Assembly: GCA_903888765.1 (NCBI GenBank)
Contig: CAISVF010000074.1
Coordinates: 1-32,396 of the forward strand
Source: an uncultured Verrucomicrobia subdivision 3 bacterium
Lineage (GTDB): Bacteria; Verrucomicrobiota; Verrucomicrobiia; Limisphaerales; UBA11358
Direction: 5' to 3'
Length of the DNA stretch: 32,396 nucleotides
Shown: piece by piece, positions 1-9,297 of the stretch
Layout: every line of letters begins with the position of its first letter
Position numbering within the stretch: the first letter of the stretch is position 1
Translations under genes and position numbers: made by a program
The notes under the pieces: generated by a model
The model's input: the letters and a program-made list of their open reading frames with translations, nothing else
What the model was told of the DNA's origin: nothing
Database searches by the model: none

Positions 1-1989
1 AATATGCCCGAAAACTGTCCCGGGCGTTACTTCCCGCTCGCGGGCAATTTGCGAGACCGTGTGGCCGGCACGAAAGCGGCGCAACGTCTCGCGGGCGGAA
101 TCCCCCAGCCGCCCGCGCACCGGCGGCGGCGTGCCCGGCGTGACGGCCACATCATCAGCAAATATCTGCCGCGCGTTCATTTGCAAATGCACCGTGATTT
201 CGCCGAGGAAAATATCGCCGAATTCACGCAGCTTTTTCTCCCCGACACCGCTGATGCGGGTGAAGTCGCGCTCCGTCGCCGGGTAGTTTCGGGCCATCTG
301 CCGTAATGCTACGTCCGAGAAAATAATGTAGGCTGGCACGTCGCGTTCATCGGCCAGCGCTTTGCGGAGCGCGCGCAATCGCTCGAACAAGACTTCGTCA
401 CAGGTGATTTCGCCGACCGAATGGGCCAGGGGTTCCGGCACGGCGGCTGGTTTGGTGAGCGTGATTTTCCGGCGTTCCCGCAGTGCCGTCCCGCCCTCGG
501 TGGTCAGTTCCAGCACGCTGAATTTTTCCGTGGTTTTCTGCCGGAGCAGTCCCAGGCGCACCAGTTCGCGGCCGATGGCCGACCATTCGGGGCGGCTGTG
601 TTCGCGCCCGATGCCGTAAGTCGAAAGCTGGTCGTGCGACCATTTGCGGATCCTTTCCGTGGCCGCGCCGGTGAGGACTTCCACCACGTGAATCAGCCCT
701 ACGCCAAAACCGCTTTTCTCGCGAATCCGATAGACGCATGAAAGAAATTTCTGGGCCGCCAGGGTGCCGTCAAAGGTGGCGCGCGGAGACAGGCAGTTGT
801 CGCATGCGCCGCAGTCATCCGCGGAAAATTCCTCGCCGAAATAGGCCAGCAATTCGGTGCGCCGGCAACTGGCGCACTCGGCGTAATGGACCATCTGTTG
901 CAATTGTTCGCGGGCGATCTTCTGCTCGCGTGGATCCGACTTTTCTTCAATGAAAGCGGTTTGCTTGACCACATCGCCGGCGCTGAATAACAAAACACAT
1001 TCGCCCGGCAATCCGTCGCGGCCCGCCCGTCCGGTTTCCTGATAGTAGCCCTCAATGTTTTTCGGCAGATCGTAGTGGACCACAAAGCGGACGTTTGGCT
1101 TGTTAATGCCCATGCCGAAGGCAATCGTGGCGCAAACCACGCGGATGTTGTCGCGCAAAAAAAGTTCCTGATGGTCACTGCGTTCCTTGGGGGTTAGCCC
1201 GGCATGATATGGCCGGGCCCGGATGCCATCCTCGGTCAACTGGGCGGCCACGCGCTCGGCGGATTTACGAGACTGGCAATACACAATGCCGCTTTCCTTC
1301 GGGCGGCCGCGGAGATAATCCAGCAACTGATCGTAGGGCTTGTTTTTGGGGATGACGCGGTAGGTGAGATTCGGGCGGTTGAAACTGGCGACATAGCATT
1401 GCGGATCCCGCAGCTTCAAATGCGTGATGATATCTTCGCGCACCCGGCCGGTGGCGGTGGCGGTGAGGGCCATGAATGGCACGTCGGGAAAATGTTCCCG
1501 CAATTGCGCAATCTGCCGGTATTCCGGACGAAAATCATGGCCCCATTCGCTGATGCAATGGGCCTCGTCCACGGCAATGAGGCGAACGTTCCAGCGCTGC
1601 AAATCCTCCAGGAATCCTGAGAGCATCAGTCGTTCCGGTGCGGCATACAGCAGCCGATATTCGCCCTGATGCAATCCGCGCAAGCGCTTGCGCGATTCCT
1701 CGCTCGCGAGCGAGGAATTTAAAAACGTGGCCGCCACGCCGGCAGCCTGCAACGCATCCACTTGATCCTTCATCAGGGCGATAAGCGGTGAGACCACGAC
1801 GGTGAGCCCGTCCCGGGCGAGTGCCGGCAGCTGGAAACAGAGCGATTTACCGCCGCCCGTCGGCAGCAGCGCAAAAACGTCCCTCCCTGCCAGCGCGTCC
1901 CGGATGATTTCCTGTTGCAGCGGGCGGAAGGAGGTGAAGCCGAAGTATTGCTTTAGCAGCGGGAGTAGCTCGTTGGCGGCGGATTTCAC
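1..1989 (-). CDS. recQ: ATP-dependent DNA helicase RecQ (3' end off window)
   Basis: 3'-5' DNA helicase of the RecQ family, acting in recombinational repair and replication fork processing. The ORF track omits it because it reaches base 1 without a stop; I translated it by hand. Seen: N-terminus FTSFRPLQQEII, Walker A as TGGGKS near residue 45, DEAHCISEWGHDFRPEY near residue 140, zinc-binding cysteines (ECASCRRTE, DDCGACDNC) near 370-395, a winged-helix/RQC stretch, an HRDC domain (DERDVPAYIIFSD, YPATERDFTRISGVG) near 545-585, then a C-terminal helix-turn-helix (SARETLRRFRAGHTVSQIARE). About 663 codons are visible, so only a short tail is missing. I chose GTG at 1989 because it matches the usual RecQ N-terminus; an in-frame GTG at 2028, right after the proC stop, would add 13 residues. 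Either way it lies directly downstream of proC and is probably cotranscribed. Confidence 0.95.
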   Translation of the reverse strand, partial: MKSAANELLPLLKQYFGFTSFRPLQQEIIRDALAGRDVFALLPTGGGKSLCFQLPALARDGLTVVVSPLIALMKDQVDALQAAGVAATFLNSSLASEESRKRLRGLHQGEYRLLYAAPERLMLSGFLEDLQRWNVRLIAVDEAHCISEWGHDFRPEYRQIAQLREHFPDVPFMALTATATGRVREDIITHLKLRDPQCYVASFNRPNLTYRVIPKNKPYDQLLDYLRGRPKESGIVYCQSRKSAERVAAQLTEDGIRARPYHAGLTPKERSDHQELFLRDNIRVVCATIAFGMGINKPNVRFVVHYDLPKNIEGYYQETGRAGRDGLPGECVLLFSAGDVVKQTAFIEEKSDPREQKIAREQLQQMVHYAECASCRRTELLAYFGEEFSADDCGACDNCLSPRATFDGTLAAQKFLSCVYRIREKSGFGVGLIHVVEVLTGAATERIRKWSHDQLSTYGIGREHSRPEWSAIGRELVRLGLLRQKTTEKFSVLELTTEGGTALRERRKITLTKPAAVPEPLAHSVGEITCDEVLFERLRALRKALADERDVPAYIIFSDVALRQMARNYPATERDFTRISGVGEKKLREFGDIFLGEITVHLQMNARQIFADDVAVTPGTPPPVRGRLGDSARETLRRFRAGHTVSQIAREREVTPGTVFGHI

Positions 1990-2028
1990 AGGGGATGAGG
2001 GTGCCGGGTGAGCGCGATTGCCTCGCAC

Positions 2029-2844
2029 TTACGACTGGCCGAGCCTTTTGGATTTTTCTGACGCTGCCCGGACTGCGCTCATCACTGTGGCGCGCAGCTG
2101 GCCTTTTTCCAGTTCGTGAATACCTTCAATGGTGGTGCCACCCGGGCTCGTGACCTGGTCCTTTAGCGCGCCGGGATGCTGACCTGTCACCAAAACCATT
2201 TTGGCCGCCCCCAGCACCGTCTGAGCTGCGAGTTGTGTGGCCACCTCGCGTGGCAAGCCAGCGGCCACTCCACCATCACTTAATGCTTCGATGAATTGAT
2301 AAACGTAAGCCGGCCCGCTGCCGCTCAATCCGGTTACGGCGTCCAACCAACTTTCTTTCACTGGCAGAGCCAGGCCGACAGCCGATAATAATTTTTTAGC
2401 CAGTTCGCCGTCATGGGCCGTCGCATTATGGCCGAGCGCAAAAGCCGCCGCCCCGGCCCCGACCAGTGCGGGTGTGTTGGGCATGACGCGAATGACCCGC
2501 GCCCCGGCTGGTAGCGCGGCTTCCAGCCGGGCGATCGGCACGCCGGCGGCAATGGAAATGAGCAAATGCTCTGGGGTGAAGCTGCCGGCAATTTCCGCGA
2601 GCGCGGCGGCGGCTTGATCCGGTTTTGTTGCAAGTAATAAAACCTTGGCCGCCTCGCTGACGGCGCGGTTCGAAATCTCGGTTTTGGCCCCGGTTTCGGC
2701 GCTGAATTGTTTGCGCGCAGATTCGACCGGATCGGCGGCAAATATCTGACTTGGTTTCACCAGCCGGGCATGGATGAAACCTTGGGCCAGTGCTGTCGCC
2801 ATTTTGCCAGCGCCGAAAAAGCCGATTTTTAATGGTTGTGCCAT
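2029..2844 (-). CDS. proC: Pyrroline-5-carboxylate reductase
   Basis: Last step of proline synthesis: NAD(P)H-dependent reduction of 1-pyrroline-5-carboxylate to L-proline in the cytoplasm. The 271-residue product has the usual family length. Seen: N-terminal Rossmann motif IGFFGAGKMATAL, VIRVMPNTPALVGAGA in the middle, and the C-terminal signature GLSGSGPAYVYQFIEAL...DQVTSPGGTTIEG. The ORF track extends 27 residues upstream, but the sequence before MAQPLKIG is low quality and the ATG at 2844 fits the family. recQ follows with no or little gap. The gene that makes its precursor, proA, is also in the window but 16 kb away on the other strand, so the pathway is not one operon. No Shine-Dalgarno is visible. 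Confidence 0.96.
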   Translation of the reverse strand: MAQPLKIGFFGAGKMATALAQGFIHARLVKPSQIFAADPVESARKQFSAETGAKTEISNRAVSEAAKVLLLATKPDQAAAALAEIAGSFTPEHLLISIAAGVPIARLEAALPAGARVIRVMPNTPALVGAGAAAFALGHNATAHDGELAKKLLSAVGLALPVKESWLDAVTGLSGSGPAYVYQFIEALSDGGVAAGLPREVATQLAAQTVLGAAKMVLVTGQHPGALKDQVTSPGGTTIEGIHELEKGQLRATVMSAVRAASEKSKRLGQS

Positions 2845-2937
2845 GTGGGTTTTGTAGCAGGCTGCGCTCCAAATCGGAAGCGGAATTCGCGGCTTGAATT
2901 CGCCGGCTCGCCCGCTAAGCTTCACCAGCTAGTAAAA

Positions 2938-3612
2938 ATGTCCGGCAATCGCAAATCATGGGATTCATTTGAAGCCATGCGCACCGCTGCTCAGGAAGGC
3001 GATGCGCAGGCCCAATGTTATCTCGGCGTTTGCTACCAGAACGGTCAGGGCGTGGACCAGAATTATCAGGAAGCCGTGAAGTGGTTTCGCCGTTCTGCCG
3101 ATCAGAATGATCCGGTGGCTCAATGTTACCTCGGTGTTTGTTACTGGATGGGGCAGGGGGTTCCCCAGGAGCTTGGCGAAGCAGCCAAGTGGCTGCGCGA
3201 AGCGGCGGAACAAGCCGATCCGGCAGCCCAGTTCAATCTCGGAATGCTATACGAAACCGGCCAGGGTGTCGCGCAAAACTATGCGGAGGCGGTGAAGTGG
3301 TATCGCGAATCCGCTGAGCGCGGTTATCCGGCGGCCCAATTCAATTTAGGGGTGTTTTACGAAAATGGGCAGGTGGTTCCTCAGGATTTCCAGACGGCGG
3401 CTAACTGGTATCTCGCTGCCGCCGAGCAGGAGTTGGCGGATGCCCAGTGCAATCTAGGTCTCTGTTATCAAACCGGCCGAGGCGTCCCGCAGGATACCCA
3501 GGAAGCCGTGCAGTGGTTCATCCGGGCAGCACGGCAGGGTAATAAAACCGCACAGCATAATCTCGGCTTGCATTATGCCGCCGTCGAAGGCGTGATGGAC
3601 GCCGAAATCTGA
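2938..3612 (+). CDS. Sel1-like repeat protein
   Basis: A 224-residue protein made almost entirely of Sel1-like (TPR-related) repeats. Five full 36-residue units and a partial sixth are visible, each of the type A(Q/A)xxLGxxYxxGxGVxQxxxEAxKWxxxAAEQ, for example AQCYLGVCYQNGQGVDQNYQEAVKWFRRSADQ. Such alpha/alpha solenoids act as protein-interaction scaffolds; nothing here identifies the partner. No signal peptide or membrane segment is seen when the ATG at 2938 is used, so it is probably cytoplasmic. The track's longer start (2836) adds sequence antisense to the proC start and is unlikely. The gene stands alone, diverging from proC and meeting trpD tail to tail, the two stop codons being immediately adjacent. 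Confidence 0.9.
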   Translation: MSGNRKSWDSFEAMRTAAQEGDAQAQCYLGVCYQNGQGVDQNYQEAVKWFRRSADQNDPVAQCYLGVCYWMGQGVPQELGEAAKWLREAAEQADPAAQFNLGMLYETGQGVAQNYAEAVKWYRESAERGYPAAQFNLGVFYENGQVVPQDFQTAANWYLAAAEQELADAQCNLGLCYQTGRGVPQDTQEAVQWFIRAARQGNKTAQHNLGLHYAAVEGVMDAEI

Positions 3613-4668
3613 TCAGCTTGCAAGTTCTGCCAGCTTGGCCGCCGCCGCGCCGGAATCGATTGTTTCACCCGCCAGTTCCCAGCCTTCGGCCAGTGATTTA
3701 CACTTGCCGGCGATGAACAGCGCCGCTCCGGCGTTCAGTAACACCGCGTCGCGTTTCGGGCCCCGTTCACGTCCGCCTAAAATGCTGCGGGTGATTTCCG
3801 CGTTTTGAAACCGGTCGCCCCCCAGTAAATCTTCCAGTTTTGCCGGCTGAAGCGGAAAACTTTCCAGATTCAAACCCGAAGCGGTAAACCCGCGTTCCTG
3901 ATAAAATTCCGCCACAAAATTTTCTCCGAGGATTGAGAGCTCATCCAGTGCTTGCGCGTCTCCCGTATGCGGATCGCCGATTTTTCCGGTGACAACCATG
4001 GCGCGCCGCACGCCTAAGTTTTGCAATACTTTTGCGAGCGGTTCACACAGTTCCGGTCGTGGCACGCCCACGAGCATCGCCGATGGATGCGCCGGATTAA
4101 GCAATGGACCAAGGAAGTTAAAGATGGTTCGCCGGCCTTGTCCGGCACAGAGTTTTCGCGCCGCCGCGATGTTTTTAAAAGCCGGATGAAAATTGGGTGC
4201 AAATAGAAAAACAAAGTTTTTTTTCTGCAACGATTCCGCGGCTTCGGAGGGCGACAGGTCAATGCGAATACCCAGCGCTTCCAGCACGTCGGCACTTCCG
4301 GATTGTGAGGTTACGGCGCGGTTCCCATGCTTGGCCACGGCCACGCCGGTGGCCGCACAAAGAATAGCCGAAGTGGTAGAGATGTTGAATGTGCCAACCC
4401 GGTCGCCTCCGGTGCCGACCAGATCGAGAATCTCCCGCGAACTGCGCCAGGTCGGATCAATCGGCGGCGCGATGGATTTTTCGCGGAGTGCGGCGGCGAA
4501 AGCGGCGATTTCTTCCGGCGTTTCTCCCTTTTCAGCCAGCGCGAGCAGGAAATCAGCCTTGGCCGCAGCGCTGATGGTTCCATCCGTCAGATCGGCGACG
4601 GCTTGATATACCTCGCCCGCCGTCAGATGGTTTCCCGCGATCAGCTGATTGGTGTTTTTTTGCAGCAC
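3613..4668 (-). CDS. trpD: Anthranilate phosphoribosyltransferase
   Basis: Second step of tryptophan synthesis: transfers phosphoribose from PRPP to anthranilate. The 351-residue product has the normal length. Seen: N-terminal helical domain (LTAGEVYQAVADLTDGTIS), PRPP-binding glycine loop DLVGTGGDRVGTFNIST (about residues 80-95), and AKHGNRAVTSQSGSADVLEALG (about 110-131), where the family usually has KHGNR(S/A)(V/A)SS; later LGPLLNPAHP and GxxR-type contacts follow. The start is GTG, followed closely by a run of seven A residues. It lies 37 bases after a wbpE-like aminotransferase gene on the same strand and may be transcribed with the surface-polysaccharide genes. No other trp gene is present in the window. 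Confidence 0.95.
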   Translation of the reverse strand: MLQKNTNQLIAGNHLTAGEVYQAVADLTDGTISAAAKADFLLALAEKGETPEEIAAFAAALREKSIAPPIDPTWRSSREILDLVGTGGDRVGTFNISTTSAILCAATGVAVAKHGNRAVTSQSGSADVLEALGIRIDLSPSEAAESLQKKNFVFLFAPNFHPAFKNIAAARKLCAGQGRRTIFNFLGPLLNPAHPSAMLVGVPRPELCEPLAKVLQNLGVRRAMVVTGKIGDPHTGDAQALDELSILGENFVAEFYQERGFTASGLNLESFPLQPAKLEDLLGGDRFQNAEITRSILGGRERGPKRDAVLLNAGAALFIAGKCKSLAEGWELAGETIDSGAAAAKLAELAS

Positions 4669-4705
4669 GGCGGATTGTTATTTGGCAGGGGGATAAAGAT
4701 AGGAC

Positions 4706-5797
4706 TCAAGCCCGCGCTCGTTTCACCGCTGCGATGATGGCATCTTGATCTTTTTCTCCGAGAAACGGATGCATGGGTAGGCTGATGACTTCGCCTGCGG
4801 CTTTTTCCGCTTGCGGAAAATCCCCATAGCGATAGCCGCAACCGGCAAAAACCGGCTGTTCGTGCAAGCACTTTGGATAATAAACCGCGGTCGGTATACC
4901 CTCGGCTTTGAGAGCGGCTCCCAATTTGTCCCGGTCTGGCACCCGGATGGTGTATTGGGCGTAAACATGGGTGTTGCCGGGGGATACTTCCGGCACAATG
5001 CAGGTTTCTTGCAGAAGTTCGCTGTAACGCGCGCCAATGTTACCGCGTTGCGCGACTTCCCATTCAAAGCTTGGAAATTTTGCCAGCATTATTGCTGCCT
5101 GCAGCGTATCGAACCGGCCGTTCATGCCTAGCAGGGGGTGATGATGGCGCTGCAGTCCGCCGTGGTTCCGGATGGCCTTCATTTTGTCAGCCAGCTCATC
5201 GTCGCTGGTGAACAATGCGCCGCCATCCCCATAGCAGCCGAAGGGTTTGGCTGGAAAAAAACTGGTGCTGGCTACGGTCGTCACGCCTCCGCTGCGTCGG
5301 CCGTTGCGAGTGGCGCCAAAACTCTGCGCAGCATCTTCGATAACCGTAAGCCCATGCTTTGCCCCGATGGCGTTGATGCGGTCATAGTCCGGCATCTGGC
5401 CGAACAGGCTGACGGGGAGTAACGCTTTGGTGCGCGGCGTGATCGCGGTTTCCAGCAAATCCACATTGAGATTGAACGTTGCCGGGTCAATGTCCACAAA
5501 CACCGGTTTCGCTCCCACCAAACCGATGACTTCGGCCGTGCTTATCCAGGTAAACGGGACGGTGATGACCTCGTCGCCCGGGCCGATGTCTAGCGCCCGC
5601 AGTGCGATCTCCAGACTATCGGTGCCGCTGGCGACGGTTAAGCAATGTTTGACTCCGACGTATTGCGCGAGCGCAGTTTCCAGCTGCGTAATTTCCGGTC
5701 CCATGACGAATTGGCCATGGTCCAGCACGCGCTGGATGTGCGCGTTGATTTCCGCTTTGTGGCACTGGTATTGCTGCTTTAAATCAATGAATTCCAT
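4706..5797 (-). CDS. wbpE: DegT/DnrJ/EryC1-family sugar aminotransferase, WbpE-like
   Basis: PLP-dependent aminotransferase acting on nucleotide sugars. Much of the sequence tracks WbpE of Pseudomonas, which aminates UDP-2-acetamido-2-deoxy-3-keto-glucuronate: EFIDLKQQY at the start, HGQFVMGPEITQLE, ASGTDSLEIAL (PLP phosphate loop, about residues 57-65), VIEDAAQSFGA (about 152-162), and the catalytic lysine in FFPAKPFGCYGDGG (K184). Length is 363 residues, normal for the family. The wbpA-like dehydrogenase gene lies 97 bases upstream on the same strand, which supports a role in making a 2,3-diamino-uronic acid. The exact substrate is inferred from similarity and neighbourhood; related enzymes such as ArnB or FdtB use other keto-sugars. 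The intermediate dehydrogenase and acetyltransferase genes are not in the window. Confidence 0.85.
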   Translation of the reverse strand: MEFIDLKQQYQCHKAEINAHIQRVLDHGQFVMGPEITQLETALAQYVGVKHCLTVASGTDSLEIALRALDIGPGDEVITVPFTWISTAEVIGLVGAKPVFVDIDPATFNLNVDLLETAITPRTKALLPVSLFGQMPDYDRINAIGAKHGLTVIEDAAQSFGATRNGRRSGGVTTVASTSFFPAKPFGCYGDGGALFTSDDELADKMKAIRNHGGLQRHHHPLLGMNGRFDTLQAAIMLAKFPSFEWEVAQRGNIGARYSELLQETCIVPEVSPGNTHVYAQYTIRVPDRDKLGAALKAEGIPTAVYYPKCLHEQPVFAGCGYRYGDFPQAEKAAGEVISLPMHPFLGEKDQDAIIAAVKRARA

Positions 5798-5894
5798 CGT
5801 TTGCCGGAGATTTTACAAAAATATTGCCGCGAGCGACAGAATTATTGGCCGGCTGTTCTCTCGCCCGGCCCGCATCGCTTGCCTCGCGCGGTCA

Positions 5895-7214
5895 TCAAGC
5901 TTTCCAGACTTGCCCAGGGGTCGCCGGCAGACCAGCGGTGACGTTGCGGGTGTCCACAATCAGGGGCGACCATTCCAGCAGCTCCTGATAATTAACTTTG
6001 CTGTGCGCGGTGCTGACCAAAACTAAATCAAAGGCTGCGATAACCTCGCGAGTCCAATCCACGGACCGGGTTCCTGTCCAAATTCCCTGCTGGCGCGCCG
6101 ATTCAATCATCGGCACATAGGGATCGTGATAGGCTACGCGCGCGCCTCGCTGATGCAGTTTTTGCATGAGAACGTAGCTGGGGGATTCCCGGTCGTCGTC
6201 CACATTGGCCTTGTAGGCCAGCCCCAAAATCAGGATGCGCGAGCCATGAATCGCTTTTTGGCGCGAATTCAAGGCTTCCGCCACGCGATTGACCACCCAC
6301 TCGGGCATCACCGTGTTGATCTCTCCGGCGAGCTCAATGAACCGGGTGGACTGGCCGAATTCTCGCGCTTTCCATGCGAGGTAAAATGGATCGATCGGAA
6401 TGCAATGCCCGCCAAGTCCCGGCCCCGGATAAAACGGCATAAAGCCAAATGGTTTGGTTTTGGCCGCCGCAATCACCTCCCACACATCAATATCCATGGC
6501 GCCATAAACCACCTTGAGTTCGTTTACGAGGGCGATATTGACGCTGCGGAAAATATTTTCCAAAAGCTTGGTGGCCTCGGCGGCTCGACAGGAGGATACC
6601 GGCACCAGGGTTTTGAGGGCCTGACCATAAAGCTCGCAGGTCAAAGCGAGGCAGGCGGGAGTCAGGCCGCCGACCACTTTGGGAATTTGCGACACCACGC
6701 TATCAGGATTGCCCGGGTCTTCGCGCTCCGGGCTGAAGGCCAGATGAAAATCCGTGCCGGCGCGGAGACCTGATTGTTTTTCTAAAACCGTCCGGAGTTC
6801 CCCATCGGTGGTACCGGGATAGGTGGTGGACTCCAGAACAACCAGTTGGCCGGGTTGTAAATGTTGCGCGATGGCCTGCCCTGCCTGAATTATGCACGAG
6901 ATATCCGGCTCACGGTTTTTATTCAACGGGGTGGGCACGCAAATGATGATCGCCTGCACCTCGCGCACCCGGCTGAAATCCGTTGTCGCCGTAAATTTTC
7001 CGGTCGCCACCTGATCAGCCACGGCTTGTGCACCGATGTGATGAATATAACTTTGGCCGGAATTGATGGCTGCCACTTTGGCCGGGTCAACCTCCAAGCC
7101 AACCACGATTACCCCCGAGAGGGCAAACTGCAACGATAGCGGCAGGCCGACATAGCCCAGGCCGACGATGGCAATTTTCTGGATCTTGTGTGGTTGGGGA
7201 GAATTCGCGGGCAT
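5895..7214 (-). CDS. wbpA: UDP-N-acetyl-D-glucosamine 6-dehydrogenase, WbpA/WecC family
   Basis: NAD-dependent oxidation of the C6 hydroxyl of a UDP-HexNAc (or UDP-hexose) to the uronic acid, a first step towards acidic surface sugars. Seen in the 439-residue product: N-terminal Rossmann motif IAIVGLGYVGLPL (about residues 14-26), SGQSYIHHIG, TTYPGTT, FSPEREDPGN, EATKLLENIFRSVNIALVNEL, and the catalytic cysteine in GLGGHCIPIDPFY (C271). YPGPGLGGHCIPIDP and SPEREDPGN are typical of the WbpA/WecC (UDP-HexNAc) group rather than the UDP-glucose group. The ATG at 7214 was chosen because it is 2 bases after the stop of the upstream ligase gene, implying translational coupling; the track's longer start has no family similarity. 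Confidence 0.9.
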   Translation of the reverse strand: MPANSPQPHKIQKIAIVGLGYVGLPLSLQFALSGVIVVGLEVDPAKVAAINSGQSYIHHIGAQAVADQVATGKFTATTDFSRVREVQAIIICVPTPLNKNREPDISCIIQAGQAIAQHLQPGQLVVLESTTYPGTTDGELRTVLEKQSGLRAGTDFHLAFSPEREDPGNPDSVVSQIPKVVGGLTPACLALTCELYGQALKTLVPVSSCRAAEATKLLENIFRSVNIALVNELKVVYGAMDIDVWEVIAAAKTKPFGFMPFYPGPGLGGHCIPIDPFYLAWKAREFGQSTRFIELAGEINTVMPEWVVNRVAEALNSRQKAIHGSRILILGLAYKANVDDDRESPSYVLMQKLHQRGARVAYHDPYVPMIESARQQGIWTGTRSVDWTREVIAAFDLVLVSTAHSKVNYQELLEWSPLIVDTRNVTAGLPATPGQVWKA

Positions 7215-7216
7215 GT

Positions 7217-9133
7217 TTATCGTCTTTCGGGTTGGAGTGGTGGCCGGACGGATGCGCGTGCCTCCAGTTTGGGTTCGCAAACGTACAAGAGATAATTTTT
7301 GGCAATTTCACTTTTGTTGCTCAATTTCAGCGAACGTTCGAACCACTGGCGTGCGGCCGCATAATCGCCCGTTTGGACGAAGTGCCAGCCGATGTTGGAA
7401 AGCATGAAATAGCTGTTGGGATCGCAGCGCTCCGCCTCGCGATAAAGCTGTTCTGCCTCCGCCGGCCGCCCCAGCCAGTCGAGGCACATCGCGGTGTGCA
7501 GATAATTATCGCCGTAATGGGGATTCAATTCGCAACTTCGCGCATAACAATCCATGGCTTGTTGTGCCATGGCCACATGGTTAGTCCCGCCTTCAAAGCT
7601 CTTATTGCGGAAGCATTCGCCGAGGTCGTGAACTGTTTGAAAGTTTTTGGGTTCGCTGGCAAAAGCCTGGGTGAGCATGGCGGCGCGCTCCGGCGAATAG
7701 AAATCTTCCTGCTTCGCTGCCGAGAGCCAGCGCGCTTCGTTCGCACGCCGCCATTCCTGGCCGGCGAAAAAGATCACCACAGCGAGCAGGGTGGCGGTCA
7801 GCCCCAGCTTTCCTCCTGATTTCGGGCGGAGCCAGTATTTTTCGGTGGCAAAACGAATATTGCTGGTCACCAGGGCGAGGAGCACCACCGCGATCAGCGC
7901 ATTGGCCGGAACATGCAGGTTGAAATCAAAGGCGGAGTGCACCAGCAAGGCGGACAGGCCACCTGCGGCGCCAAGAAAAAATGCGAACCGGTTGCTCTGC
8001 CCGCTGCCAAAATCATTTTCCTCCCGGCGGATGTGTGGCCAGGTTTTTACCAGCCCGATAATAAAGAGCCCCAGGCCCGCGAATACGATGACGCCTCCAG
8101 CCAGCCCCCAATCTGCAAACAAATTCAAATAATCATTGTGCGCGCGTTCGGGGCGCAACTGGATTTGCTCCGGCCGGTATTCCGGAAACCGGTAGTCGTA
8201 ATGCGCCGGTCCTACCCCCCACCAGAAATGATCTTCCCACATCCTAACTGCCGCCCGCCACATCTCCAGTCGCGTGTCCACATCCAGCACGCCCGGACCG
8301 GTACGGTCCGGGGATTTAATATGCTGGATATAACCCATTGTCTTGGAGAGATACAAGGAGGTAAATGTGCCGGTGCCGGCAATCAGAACCAGCAACAGCA
8401 GCCCCGCCCGCACCCGGTGATTGCGGTGCCCTAGCAGAATTCCCAGCACCAGCAGCACTCCCGCGGCTGCCGCTGCCCATCCCGCGCGAGAAAGCGTCAC
8501 CGCCAGCCCTATCATGAGCATCAGCAGTGCGTATCCCAACAGGACGCGTTTCATGATGCTAATGCGTCCCACCAGTAGAAATGCCAGAGTCAGCGGCAGG
8601 ATCAGCTCCAGAAAACAGGAAAAGTTATTCGGCGAAATGTAGGTGCCCGATGCCCGTCCTGGATATTGCGATACCAGATTCCAGACTTGATGGGAATGCC
8701 TTAGAAACTGGGTCAAGGCGAAGGAGGAGGTCAATACTGCCACCGTGATGAGCGTTCCCGCAATGACTTCCGCATCCTCTTGTCCTCGCAGATTGTTGAG
8801 CACCGCCAGAAAAAGAAAGCCGAACAATAGCACCTGAACCAGCTCCAGTCGGGCAATGTATTCAATATCGGCCGTGAAATACCGCGCCACTCCATAAAGC
8901 GTGAAGGCTACCACGGCCCAGGCGAGTGGGGGCCAGAGCAAACGCGGCCTGCGGTTCAGCCACAAGCGGCCCGCCCATAGCAGCAGTACGCCCACTGCCA
9001 TCGTCTGTAATACCAGTAGCGCCCAGGCATGCACCGCCCCAAAAGCCAGTGGCGCGAATACCAGCATGGCCAAAACGAGGGACAAAATCCCGCGTTCACA
9101 CCACCAGTCGAGATTTTTGCGGGTGAAAACCAT
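7217..9133 (-). CDS. O-antigen ligase/polymerase-like membrane protein with C-terminal TPRs
   Basis: A 638-residue multi-spanning inner-membrane protein. Around ten hydrophobic segments occupy roughly residues 10-460, with a large periplasmic loop (DVDTRLEMWRAAVRMWEDHFWWGVGPAHYDYRFPEY...RAHNDYLNLFADWGLAGG) typical of the Wzy_C/O-antigen ligase superfamily, including the conserved H of RAHNDYL. The C-terminal 140 residues carry TPR units (AMDCYARSCELNPHYGDNYLHTAMCLDWLGRPAEAEQLYREAERCDPNSYF). It would polymerise or ligate an undecaprenyl-linked glycan at the outer face of the inner membrane. The start at 9133 (MVFTRKNLDWW) was preferred over the track start. It is followed with a 2-base gap by the wbpA-like gene. 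Ligase and polymerase cannot be told apart from sequence. Confidence 0.85.
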   Translation of the reverse strand: MVFTRKNLDWWCERGILSLVLAMLVFAPLAFGAVHAWALLVLQTMAVGVLLLWAGRLWLNRRPRLLWPPLAWAVVAFTLYGVARYFTADIEYIARLELVQVLLFGFLFLAVLNNLRGQEDAEVIAGTLITVAVLTSSFALTQFLRHSHQVWNLVSQYPGRASGTYISPNNFSCFLELILPLTLAFLLVGRISIMKRVLLGYALLMLMIGLAVTLSRAGWAAAAAGVLLVLGILLGHRNHRVRAGLLLLVLIAGTGTFTSLYLSKTMGYIQHIKSPDRTGPGVLDVDTRLEMWRAAVRMWEDHFWWGVGPAHYDYRFPEYRPEQIQLRPERAHNDYLNLFADWGLAGGVIVFAGLGLFIIGLVKTWPHIRREENDFGSGQSNRFAFFLGAAGGLSALLVHSAFDFNLHVPANALIAVVLLALVTSNIRFATEKYWLRPKSGGKLGLTATLLAVVIFFAGQEWRRANEARWLSAAKQEDFYSPERAAMLTQAFASEPKNFQTVHDLGECFRNKSFEGGTNHVAMAQQAMDCYARSCELNPHYGDNYLHTAMCLDWLGRPAEAEQLYREAERCDPNSYFMLSNIGWHFVQTGDYAAARQWFERSLKLSNKSEIAKNYLLYVCEPKLEARASVRPPLQPERR

Positions 9134-9297
9134 CGCCAAAAAATGAACCACCCGCTGAGCCAAGTAAAGCGCAGCCTCGCACTGTCGGCATCCGCCCTTG
9201 GTCGGCGGCAAGCGATTACCGACCTCCTGTTAGCGCGATTCCGTGAAAGAAAACTGAACGATTTGGGCTGTTTTACGGGTGGTACTGCCGGCTAACC

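Noticed and set aside
699-1178. 159-codon minus-strand frame in the recQ region
   Set aside because: Out-of-frame shadow of recQ; the true recQ frame is open over the whole region and carries all helicase motifs.
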